Shown piece by piece: positions 52,701 through 59,130 of a stretch of 64,000 bases of DNA; the first letter of the stretch is position 1, and every line of letters starts with the position of its first letter. Source of the DNA: Erpobdella octoculata (taxonomy: Eukaryota > Annelida > Clitellata > Hirudinida > Erpobdellidae); assembly GCA_963978895.1 (NCBI GenBank), contig OZ022239.1:15845470-15909469 (forward strand), given 5' to 3'. A program made the position numbers and the translations under genes. The notes under the pieces are model-generated. The model was not told the origin of the DNA. It did no database searches and saw only the letters and a list, made by a program, of their open reading frames with translations.

Positions 52701-53578
52701 TTGTCCTTAGCATGCTGACAGAGTAGAATTTGGTTGAAAATATATTATCAATCTCCTGGGAAAGTTTCAGATATGTTCCAACTAGTCTTATTTATCTCCA
52801 TGAACAACTTAGTTGAGCCATTTCTGCATTAAATAAACAACTAATGAGTTAAATTGCACAGTTTCATAATTTTTTAGATTAGAATAACTGTTTGTAATGA
52901 TATATTTTTTAAAATAGAAGCCTTTTGCATTATTAATTTACTAAAAAAATCAAATTTAATTTGGTAAACTTTTGTCAAAAGTTATTATTTGTCAGTTAAT
53001 TAATAACTAAAATAGTTTATTTGTGTTTCAGTTTATTGACTAGGCTTGGCTTATATGATTGGAAAAGCTTCATTCCAAATATTGATGATCTCTGATTGAC
53101 AGAATGACAAGTTGAATTTTCCAGGCTATTTAACTATTTAGTTACATACATGGAGTGTCGAATAACTTAGTGAGACTTAGTCGGCACATTTGTCAATCTT
53201 TATCCGCCGGAAAAACCCATAACGGCCAACGACTATAAAATAAACAACATCGGAAAACAAAGCGCGTCTATATATTTCCATAATTTATGTGACTTTTTTA
53301 ATTCAAAATTATCCAATCAGGTGGCATTATTTATCTTCCTGTCTTATACCGTCGGACATTGGCGAAAATGCGTCCTGGACACATCTGTTTACCATTTTGA
53401 ATAATTTTGATTGAAAACACCACCTATCGACCAATCTATAAACTTTACTCTAATTTCTACAAAACATTCTGTTTCCACAGATTCTACAGAATTATTTGAT
53501 TGGTAGAAACAAACGAGACTATAAAACTTTAAACCTTTGATCAGATTGTTCAGAAAAATTGTCATTATCACCGTCCAT
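37614..53578 (-). CDS. TCERG1: transcription elongation regulator 1 (WW/FF protein)
   Basis: Twenty-two minus-strand exons (53578-53535, 47634-47459, 47233-47094, 46353-46192, 45815-45665, 45517-45146, 44896-44808, 44516-44393, 44144-44080, 43807-43650, 43560-43424, 42956-42899, 42832-42529, 42448-42240, 41595-41445, 40781-40675, 40479-40368, 39980-39795, 39644-39381, 39248-39148, 38401-38341, 37757-37614) join with all phases matching. They total 3315 nt, or 1104 residues, close to vertebrate TCERG1. Domain order is a Pro/Met-rich N-terminus, WW1, an acidic Ser/Asn linker, WW2, a Lys/Glu coiled region, WW3, a Pro-rich insert and six FF domains. The family is nuclear and couples RNA polymerase II elongation (FF repeats bind phosphorylated CTD) with splicing factors (WW bind Pro-rich SF1-type ligands). 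The long Gln-Ala repeat of vertebrate TCERG1 is absent; a short Gln/His tract remains. Exon 1 is inferred from phase and ATG only. A poly(A) signal (forward TTTATT) lies at 37487-37492. Confidence 0.95.
37960..38312. repeat. dispersed repeat B, copy 1 (last TCERG1 intron)
   Basis: Reverse-complement match, by eye near 90% with a few gaps, to 54195-54545. Shared blocks include 'atatcttaattatatcga', 'gaatattgcattgtcttct', 'ctatcatcaggaagtgactc' and a CAGACAGAGAAACAG run. Confidence 0.75.
38341..38401 (-). CDS. TCERG1: TCERG1 exon 21, FF6 middle
   Basis: A 61-nt exon encoding 'SAELASDSGQHLKDIIVILQ'. Confidence 0.92.
38820..39125. repeat. two direct copies of the 'GACGGGAAGTATG' repeat
   Basis: Both copies carry 'caattcaatacaccaaattt', a (gaa/gaatga)cg(g)gaagtatg block and 'aagaattta'. 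Related to the repeats at 18600-19016. Located in a TCERG1 intron. Confidence 0.5.
39148..39248 (-). CDS. TCERG1: TCERG1 exon 20, FF5 end and FF6 start
   Basis: Encodes 'KREKEFDEYIVQRRLKAK' and 'FRDLLRETRLINH'. Acceptor 'gttttctatag'. Confidence 0.93.
39381..39644 (-). CDS. TCERG1: TCERG1 exon 19, FF4 end and FF5 start
   Basis: Encodes 'VRSADVSWRETRHNLKKDHR' through 'ATWKEIRKQIRDDPRCTRFS'. Donor GAGAAA|GTCGGT. Confidence 0.95.
39795..39980 (-). CDS. TCERG1: TCERG1 exon 18, charged helix and FF4 start
   Basis: A long charged helix ('RVQASLREREKVVQESLYAS') then 'SIQHFKALMADM'. The acceptor is a tandem CAGCAG, so one Gln at the exon start may be optional. Confidence 0.93.
40368..40479 (-). CDS. 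TCERG1: TCERG1 exon 17, FF3 second half
   Basis: Encodes 'RYRIVLDHPSHCEQWYKELC' and a Gly/Asp/Glu linker; donor GAT|GTGAGT. Confidence 0.92.
40675..40781 (-). CDS. TCERG1: TCERG1 exon 16, FF3 first half
   Basis: Encodes 'AKRDFNHMLRDKVPTNLLMP' and '...YWSDARTYLQTDS'. Confidence 0.92.
41445..41595 (-). CDS. TCERG1: TCERG1 exon 15, FF2
   Basis: Encodes 'SFLEFCSKFSRDERFKSVEK' then 'REVLFNEFIVELRKKEK'. Donor GATCAG|GTGACT. Confidence 0.95.
41617..42125. repeat. TTTGCTGTCACAAAT minisatellite
   Basis: About 500 bp of two interleaved unit types, 25 bp (with 'tatcatcata' or 'tattatcata') and 20 bp (with 'catcat'), each ending 'tttgctgtcacaaat'. Units are grouped in blocks: 25-mers, 20-mers, then 25-mers again. 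It lies in the TCERG1 intron between FF1 and FF2 exons; open frames across it are artefacts. Confidence 0.92.
42240..42448 (-). CDS. TCERG1: TCERG1 exon 14, FF1
   Basis: Encodes 'VSAFSTWEKELPKLVFDPRY' followed by 'AFEQYLRTRCDQERKEK', the first FF domain, almost identical in pattern to vertebrate TCERG1. Confidence 0.96.
42529..42832 (-). CDS. TCERG1: TCERG1 exon 13, Pro/Phe-rich insert
   Basis: Encodes 'PTPFFPGHLPSFPPSFPSN' and a Lys/Glu/Asp stretch ending 'KFMELLAEKE'. Donor AAAGAG|GTGAGC. Confidence 0.9.
42899..42956 (-). CDS. TCERG1: TCERG1 exon 12
   Basis: A 58-nt exon encoding 'SIKIEATKKPEEPATKKL'; donor CTCAA|GTGAGT. Confidence 0.85.
43030..43110. mobile_element. possible hAT terminus
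   Basis: 'cagtggtgcacccagggggg' at 43041 resembles a hAT left end with the usual G-run, but no matching right end or target duplication was found in this short intron. Confidence 0.3.
43424..43560 (-). CDS. TCERG1: TCERG1 exon 11, WW3
   Basis: Encodes 'CMVWTKDGKIFFHNPSTSV' and 'SLWECPLELRGRTDVEKW', the third WW domain. Donor GCAAG|GTAGTT. Confidence 0.95.
43650..43807 (-). CDS. TCERG1: TCERG1 exon 10, Lys/Glu coil
   Basis: Encodes 'CQSEVEAQILSAEEEQKAKA', a Lys-rich coil, and 'NRAVPATPW', the conserved lead-in to WW3. Confidence 0.92.
44080..44144 (-). CDS. TCERG1: TCERG1 exon 9, short linker
   Basis: A 65-nt exon encoding 'RQMYVMISGHKHGNPDNQQP'; donor CCGGAG|GTTTCA. Phases fit exons 8 and 10. 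Confidence 0.75.
44393..44516 (-). CDS. TCERG1: TCERG1 exon 8, WW2
   Basis: The whole WW2 domain, 'WSEHINEYGRVYYYNSRS' then 'MESTWDIPQVL', is in one exon. Donor CGAG|GTTAGT. Confidence 0.93.
44808..44896 (-). CDS. TCERG1: TCERG1 exon 7, Gln/His/Pro tract
   Basis: An 89-nt exon between 'attttttgcag' and GACAAG|GTAAAA. Encodes 'FQYPHQQQQQPPHQHHFN'. Confidence 0.85.
45146..45517 (-). CDS. TCERG1: TCERG1 exon 6, Ser/Asn/Asp-rich linker
   Basis: Acceptor 'cttttgtacag', donor TCGG|GTGGGT. 372 nt of disordered-looking acidic sequence, for example 'DLENLDMDSDYLSGSPPLW'. No domain. Confidence 0.8.
45665..45815 (-). CDS. TCERG1: TCERG1 exon 5, end of WW1
   Basis: Begins 'LYYYHSKTRETSWTKP', completing WW1 with the aromatic triplet and the second Trp and Pro. 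The donor AGTG|GTTTGA is weak but is the only one found giving the required phase 1. Confidence 0.85.
46192..46353 (-). CDS. TCERG1: TCERG1 exon 4, start of WW1
   Basis: Fifty-four codons, phase 0 both sides. Ends with 'SPDLWIETSSSDGK', carrying the first WW tryptophan. Confidence 0.9.
47094..47233 (-). CDS. TCERG1: TCERG1 exon 3, proline/methionine-rich
   Basis: Acceptor 'ttcacctcatag', donor AGAAAT|GTCAGT. Encodes 'IRPPFFMPPTHGGAMPVPPQ' and '...PPPHMMQRN'. Confidence 0.85.
47459..47634 (-). CDS. TCERG1: TCERG1 exon 2, proline-rich
   Basis: Acceptor 'ttgtttttag', donor CCAG|GTTAGT. Encodes 'PPVSYPQPHPPVDQPPSAL' and 'FPPAMGMFPPNLNVPG'. Confidence 0.8.
47635..48059. other. TCERG1 intron 1 with decayed plus-strand frame
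   Basis: From about 47815 a broken plus-strand reading ('KPHKLKEQFYKHCQKPIGAT' and onward) runs up to the Helitron insertion and appears to resume after it at 50811 ('MPRITIEDLLDWFIEGKQSQ'). It may be an old transposon or retrocopy. I do not recognise the protein. Confidence 0.35.
48060..49622 (+). mobile_element. non-autonomous Helitron (family B), copy 1
   Basis: Starts TCTATATATATAAAAG directly after A (48059) and ends 'gcgaagccgctacgggcact' then GCTAG (49622). Length 1563 bp. The interior is made of roughly 158-bp subrepeats ('ggtttccaggacttcaaatg') plus a GC-rich 'ggccgggcc' block at about 49210-49540. No Rep/helicase frame. Confidence 0.85.
49623..50810 (+). mobile_element. non-autonomous Helitron (family B), copy 2
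   Basis: Begins TCTATATATATAAAAG at 49623, the very next base after copy 1's CTAG, and ends CTAG at 50810 followed by T. At 1188 bp it is a shorter version: most of the GC-rich block is missing, joined at the shared word 'gggctgggctaatttg'. First and last several hundred bases are almost identical to copy 1. Confidence 0.85.
50811..51599. other. TCERG1 intron 1, decayed frame continues
   Basis: Plus-strand fragments such as 'MPRITIEDLLDWFIEGKQ' and 'CEELEEYPWNKEIPSH' are interrupted by stops. This looks like the right part of the sequence that the Helitrons split. Identity unknown. Confidence 0.35.
51600..53380. mobile_element. 1.8-kb TIR element without transposase
   Basis: The ends read 'gtcctggacgcattttcgcc' inward on the left and the same with one change (gtccaggacgc) on the right, continuing 'aatgtccgacggtat(g/a)agacagg'. 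The inverted similarity continues imperfectly for about 100 bp ('ctgattggata(g/a)tttt'). The interior is AT-rich with no coding capacity, and no target duplication is obvious. Superfamily undetermined. Confidence 0.8.
53535..53578 (-). CDS. TCERG1: TCERG1 exon 1 (inferred start)
   Basis: ATG at 53578-53576 opens 'MDGDNDNFSEQSDQ' and ends at CAAAG|GTTTAA in phase 2, exactly what exon 2 needs. An acidic N-terminus fits the family, but the donor is mediocre and no homologous residues confirm it. Confidence 0.5.
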
Positions 53579-53758
53579 TTTGAAAGTCAGTACAATAATA
53601 GATCGATTTTATTCCTACTAGAAGTTAAATTGCGAGTCAACTTTCATATGTAAACAAACGAGGGCAGTATAAAAAACAACGACACCGGAACCATAGATAA
53701 AAACTTAGTGAATAAAATTACTAGATTTATTTTTTTAACTGATACAAAAAATATTTAA

Positions 53759-53762
<4 letters not shown>

Positions 53763-53812
<50 letters not shown>
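53763..53812. repeat. (AT)n microsatellite
   Basis: About 50 bp of AT repeat just upstream of the inferred TCERG1 start. Confidence 0.9.
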
Positions 53813-53814
<2 letters not shown>

Positions 53815-54194
53815 CTTATCTGGTGAGCCCCCTATTTCAGTAGAATTTGCAAAATGTATAAGTTTAATTAATTTATTTTTTATCTCCTGTATCCCAGCCA
53901 ATATTTTTAGTTTTATTCCTTTTTCTCACTCGAAGCACAGGCGACAATTCAGGGAATGATGGGAGGGGCGACGGCTCTCCAAAATTTTTTCCACCAAATA
54001 GAACAAATATCTTTATTAGCTCATTTATTTAGATTAGTTGATAAACGTAGTATTTTTCATACATTTTGAATTATATCTACATAGTTATGTAATATATCTC
54101 TGCTAATATTTTTTAATCTTTTAGATACCTTTTGTTACATTCATAATTTAAGTGTTTTTTGTCTGCGTTCAATATTAAATAAAAGCTAATATTT
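53813..54194. other. no recognisable gene
   Basis: AT-rich spacer upstream of TCERG1; nothing supported. Confidence 0.4.
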
Positions 54195-54545
54195 TTACCA
54201 ATGCTTTTATTAACTCGTCGTCTCTGTTTGTTTCTCTGTCTGTCTGTTTGTTTCTCTGTCTGTTTCAAATCTTGCAATCAATTTTTGAGTCACTTCCTGA
54301 TGATAGATTTTTTTTCAAATTTTGCATACATGCTCAAAATAGAAGACAATGCAATATTCAATTATTAGTTTTACAATAAGTCAATTAATTTAGTTAATTT
54401 TAATTAATTTCGATATTTCGATATAATTAAGATATTTCGACTTTAATATAAAATAAAAGAGTAATATAAGAAAAAATTGGTTGCAAAATTTGTGTTTTAA
54501 TTACATATAAAAGCATTGGGTTTTAAAAATTCGTTTTTAATTTAC
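54195..54545. repeat. dispersed repeat B, copy 2 (inverted)
   Basis: Inverted relative to 37960-38312 with high similarity throughout. The two copies bracket almost the whole TCERG1 gene. Confidence 0.75.
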
Positions 54546-55090
54546 TTGTTGTATACTGTATTTCTTAATTAATATGCTGTTTTACATGAAAATACAACAT
54601 AGTATATTGGCATGGTCATTTGAGTTTGAAGATTCTCTAGCTAGAGAATCTAGATTGAATTTAAAAAATCTTCGCCCCCTCCATCCAGATTTCGCCGAAT
54701 CGCCGCCTCTGACTCAAAGCTAAATGCAAAATCGCATATAGCCTCCTAACACTGCCGTGCTTACCACACCTCAAATTCCCCGGTTGAAAGAACAAGGATT
54801 CCCTGAATTATAGTAACTAAATTTGTAGTGAAAGTTTTTGTTTTTTATTAAATGCTTTTATTTAACTTCACTCGTCTCTCTGTTTGTTTGTTGGTTTGTT
54901 TGTCTGTGGTGATCAAATCCATATATATAGAATATATATTCTATTCTATATATTCTATATATATGATCAAATCTTAGAATAAAAAAAAAATCACCCACTT
55001 TTCGATTGTTTTAGATTCAAAAATTTTAGTTCGTTGACTCAGATAAAGAGGCAAAAACATTTTTTTTAAATTTATTTTTTGACTAATATA
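54546..55090. other. repeat-derived spacer
   Basis: Holds a perfect 22-bp palindrome centred on CTAG|CTAG (54630-54651), an imperfect AT-rich palindrome at about 54920-54965, and blocks shared with 25365-25790. No gene. Confidence 0.5.
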
Positions 55091-55364
55091 TCTATATATA
55101 TAAAAATGAATGTTTGTATATATGTATATATGTTAATGGCGTTTATGCATTGCTACACCATTCATCCGATCGTAATGAAATTTTCACACAATCTTGAGAG
55201 TCAAGGGGAATCAAATATAGAGAAAAAAATTTTGAAATCCGTCACAAAATGAGCGGAGCGGAGCGGGTGAGTGAGCGGGAACTATATATATATGTATGTG
55301 CGTATGTATGTGTGTATGTATGTATGTGTATGTGCATGTATGTGTGTCTGTGTTTATGTATGTA

Positions 55365-55629
55365 CTAGCGGAGATACCCGGCGTTGCCCGGGTTTTTTAG
55401 AGGTTTTTCTAATGTTTGTCTCTTTCTCTCCCGTTTCCTTTCCCACCTGCTTTCCCACTCCTGTTCGCTTTCCCGTTTTCGGTCGTTTTCCCGCTGCCGG
55501 TCGCATTCCCGCTCCCGATCGCTGTCCGTTCCGTGTCGCATTCCCGCTCCCACTCGTTGTCCGTTCCGGGTCGCTTTCCCGTTTCTATAATAGACAAACT
55601 AACCCACAAACATTCATACATATATATAG
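55365..55629 (-). mobile_element. short Helitron nested in opposite orientation
   Basis: The minus strand ends with hairpin 'cccgggcaacgccgggtat' and CTAG at 55365; its 5' end is near 55629 ('ctatatatatgtatgaatg', with the leading TC apparently mutated). About 265 bp, filled with degenerate CCCG(T/C)TCC units. Confidence 0.65.
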
Positions 55630-55779
55630 TCTTAGCAAATCTATTTTACGTTTTATAGGCTAACAGAAGTTATGAAAGAATGGAAAAGAGAAAATGAGCG
55701 TGAACGAGGACGGGAACGGGAGAGCAACCGTGACCGGGAATGGGAGAGCAAGCATGACCGGAAACGGGAGAGCAAGCGT

Positions 55780-56000
55780 GAGCGGGAACGGGAAAGCGAC
55801 CGGGAACGGGAAAGCGACCGGGAACGGGAAAGCGACCGGGAACGGGAAAGCGACCGGGAACGGGAAAGCGACCGGGAACGGGAAAGCGACCGGGAACGGG
55901 AAAGCGACCGGGAACGGGAAAGCGACCGGGAACGGGAAAGCGACCGGGAACGGGAAAGCGACCGGGAACGGGAAAGCGACCGGGAACGCGGAAAGCGACC
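55780..56000. repeat. 18-bp minisatellite inside Helitron
   Basis: About eleven near-perfect tandem copies of 'cgaccgggaacgggaaag', with more degenerate units on both sides. Because 18 is a multiple of three, three frames stay open (for example repeated Arg-Glu-Ser-Asp-Arg-Glu), imitating RS/RE proteins. Confidence 0.9.
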
Positions 56001-56318
56001 GGGAACGCGGAAAGCGACTGGAATCGGGAGAGCAAGCTTGGAAGGAAACGCGAGCAAGAGAGAAAATCGATAACAAACTTCTGAGCGGGAAAGCGACCGG
56101 GAGCTGGAAAACGACCGAGAGCGGAAAAGCGACCGGGAACGCGACGAAAACGGGAAAGTGGAGAAGGAAACGGGAGCGAGAGGGACAAACATTAGAAAAA
56201 CCTCTAAAAACCCCGGGCAACGCCGGGTAACCCCGCTAGTAATATATATTTACAAGAGATAGCCCGTCAAAAATGACGGATTTGTTTAAATCGAATTATA
56301 TATTATTTCACGCATACG

Positions 56319-56875
56319 TACATACATACATACATACATACATACATACATACATACATACATACATACATACATACATACATACATACATACATACATA
56401 CATACATACATACATACATACATACATACATACATACATACATACATACATACATACATACATACATACATACATACATACATACATACATACATACATA
56501 CATACATACATACATACATACATACATACATACATACATACATACATACATACATACATACATACATACATACATACATACATACATACATACATACATA
56601 CATACATACATACATACATACATACATACATACATACATACATACATACATACATACATACATACATACATACATACATACATACATACATACATACATA
56701 CATACATACATACATACATACATACATACATACATACATACATACATACATACATACATACATACATACATACATACATACATACATACATACATACATA
56801 CATACATACATACATACATACATACATACATACATACATACATACATACATACATACATACATACATACATACAT
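56319..56875. repeat. (ACAT)n microsatellite, about 557 bp
   Basis: Perfect tetranucleotide repeat beginning after 'cacgcatacgt'. Open frames on both strands are artefacts. Confidence 0.97.
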
Positions 56876-57168
56876 AAGAAATTAGGCATGATGATGAGTA
56901 GAATAATTGGCTAATTCACAATTATTTGCAATTCGTTTATTCAGTAAAGGATTTCTTTGATAACAATGTTTTCTGTAAAAATTCTTGAGTTTTTCAATAA
57001 ATCTCCTTGATATAAGGAAACAAAGATGTGCCTCTGCTTAACGTAATAGGGAGACAAAAGTTGCTTCTGTTCTGTGATAGGTTGTTATATCTCACTATAA
57101 TAAAAAACTTAAATAATGGATAAATTTGGTTAACAGAAAGCGAATCATAGCGGTGAATTTTATCAGAA
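56876..57168. other. spacer, nothing recognised
   Basis: AT-rich sequence between the microsatellite and the next Helitron. Confidence 0.4.
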
Positions 57169-58246
57169 TAGTAGCGGGGTATACGGCGTGGCCCGGGGTT
57201 TTTAGAATTTTTTTATCGTTTTTTCTCTCTCCGGTTTTCTTCTCCGTTTCCTTTCCCGCTCCCGCTTGCTCTCCCGTTCTCGGTCGCTTTTCCTTTCCCG
57301 ATTACTCTTTTGCTCTCTGTTGGTTTCCGTTCTCACTCATTCCCCAGTTCCCGTTTTCGCTCGCTTTCCGGTTCCCGTTCCGCTAACAAAAACCTTCCCC
57401 CATTGACTCTCTAGGTTGTGTGAAAATTTCATTACAATCGGGCAGTGATGGGCAGTAGTTAACTACTTTTAACTACTTTAGTAGTTAACTACTAGTTTAA
57501 CTACATGGGAGTAGTTAAGGCAAAAAGTTAAACTACCCGAAAGTAACCGGTAGTTAAAGAATAGTTTAACTACTTTTTAGAGTAGTTAACTACAATTAGT
57601 TTAACTACCTAAAAGTAGTTAAAGTCTAAAAACATTAAATCAGCCTGTATAATATTTTACTCAAAGATCTGGCTTCAAATGACTCAACAACAAACTCACT
57701 GCTCATGTATCCTCATTTAACAAGAGTTTTCTCAAGTTTAATACAAGTCTACCAAGCAGATCTGCTGTTGAGAGACTGTTTAGTTGTGCATGTCAAATAT
57801 TAGTGCCAAGACGGTGCAAAGTGTCTGAAAGTATGTTTGAAAAGCTTGTTTTCCTGCGTCATGTACTGGATATTCAACTTATAAAATATGTGTCTTTCAT
57901 TAATAAATTAAAAAAACAATTTGTCATGGCTTTATTTAATAAATTAGATGGTGAACATAATTAATGGTAATCATGTGAGGCCTAATACAGCAATGCAATG
58001 TATTAGTGTACAAGTTTATAGAAAAAAGTAGTTAAAAGTAGTTAACTACTTTACGGTAATTAACTACTTTAGTTAAACTACATCTGACAAAAAGTAGTTA
58101 ACTACATAGTTTAACTACTAAAAAGTAAATGTAACTACAGAAAAGTTTAACTACTTGAAATTAGTTTGTTGCCCATCACTGCGATCGGGTGAATGGTGTA
58201 GGAATGCATAAAAGACACATACATTCATACATGCATACATAATCTC
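57169..58246 (-). mobile_element. decayed Helitron (family A) split by hAT
   Basis: The minus-strand 3' end hairpin ('cgggccacgccgtatacc') is at about 57172-57198, with CTAG degraded. The family core is interrupted at 57442 and resumes at 58182 ('cgatcgggtgaatggtgtag'). Confidence 0.65.
57443..58181 (+). mobile_element. hAT remnant inserted in Helitron
   Basis: Perfect 12-bp inverted termini 'cagtgatgggca' and 'tgcccatcactg'. Target duplication caatcggg (57435-57442) / cgatcggg (58182-58189), one mismatch. Subterminal arrays of 'agttaactacttt' occur on both sides. A plus-strand segment at about 57735-57870 reads 'LPSRSAVERLFSCACQILVP', 'RRCKVSESMFEKLVFLR', the hAT C-terminal dimerisation domain. 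The rest of the transposase is missing. Confidence 0.88.
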
Positions 58247-58383
58247 AAGAATTAAAAAATTATGAAGCAAAATTTAGAACAGGATATGTTTCAGTTCGTA
58301 TAAAGTTTTCTCCATACATTTAGATACGGAAAACATATCCTTCTCTACATTTTGCTTCATAACTTTTTTAATTCTTGGTCTAT
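58245..58383. repeat. inverted repeat, about 55-bp arms
   Basis: Arms at 58245-58300 and 58325-58383 are imperfect complements sharing 'aagaattaaaaaa', 'ttatgaagcaaaat' and 'ggatatgttt'. The loop is about 25 bp. Confidence 0.7.
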
Positions 58384-59130
58384 TTTCAAAATATTTTTCT
58401 ATGTTTAAGTTACAAACCCAATGCAGTCGAAAGCTATAATCTACAGAGCCCCAAACGCGAGTGAAAAATCTTCTCCATGCATATGTTAATATTTACATAG
58501 GGACGGTGACGGTTTTTCGCCTATAACTTTTTTATTTTTAAGAAGACAAAATTTATTTTTTCACCATTATATTTTTTTTCTAAATACCTTTCCAACTGTT
58601 TTTGACCCAACGCCAATGCACGATTTTTTTGCAAGATAGTTGGGGGATCCAGCAGCGCTGCTAACTTCTGCCTCGTGGGAGAATATGCAACCCCGCCATC
58701 TAACCCGATACCTCATTCACCCGTACAGAGTTAACTTTTTTTTAAGTAAAATTGCATTAAAAAAATAAAAATAAATAAAATAAAAATGCAATGAAAACAA
58801 TTAACACAAACGTTTTTGCTACTTAGCAGAAGTATTTTACTTCTCCGTGACAGTGACAGGTTGAGTAATAATAAAAGCACAGCTCTACTACTAACTAGGT
58901 TGTTATAATTGTAAACATTATTAAACGAGGAAGCTGGAGATATCAGTTTCAGTTTAAATTTTTTTATTGCTTCTGGCCTGTTACTATTGTTAGCCGTCTA
59001 TTTGTTGAAGGCTTACTGGATTAATTTTTAAGTAAACTAATTAAATTTTTTAGTGTCACGAATCACGGTAGATTTGTAATACAAATAAAGTTTGCTAATT
59101 ATAATTATAATTCATAAACAATCTGTTGGT
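58384..59130. other. region upstream of ARAP-like gene
   Basis: No upstream coding exon recognised. It may hold the promoter or an untranslated first exon of the ARAP-like gene; no clear TATA box or initiator can be defended. Confidence 0.35.

Larger units (their letters stand above)
55091..56239 (+). mobile_element. non-autonomous Helitron (family A), composite
   Basis: Starts TCTATATATATAAAAATG after A (55090) and ends 'ccccgggcaacgccgggtaa' then CCCCGCTAG (56239) before T. The interior has the family core ('gatcgtaatgaaattttcac'), a TATG microsatellite, a nested inverted Helitron (55365-55629) and the 18-bp minisatellite. Confidence 0.75.

Noticed and set aside
55653..56230. RS/RE-rich 'splicing-factor-like' proteins on both strands, also at 25784-26147 and 55365-55621
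   Set aside because: The frames follow an 18-bp minisatellite inside Helitrons and are open on both strands at once; there is no RNA-binding domain and no splice context.
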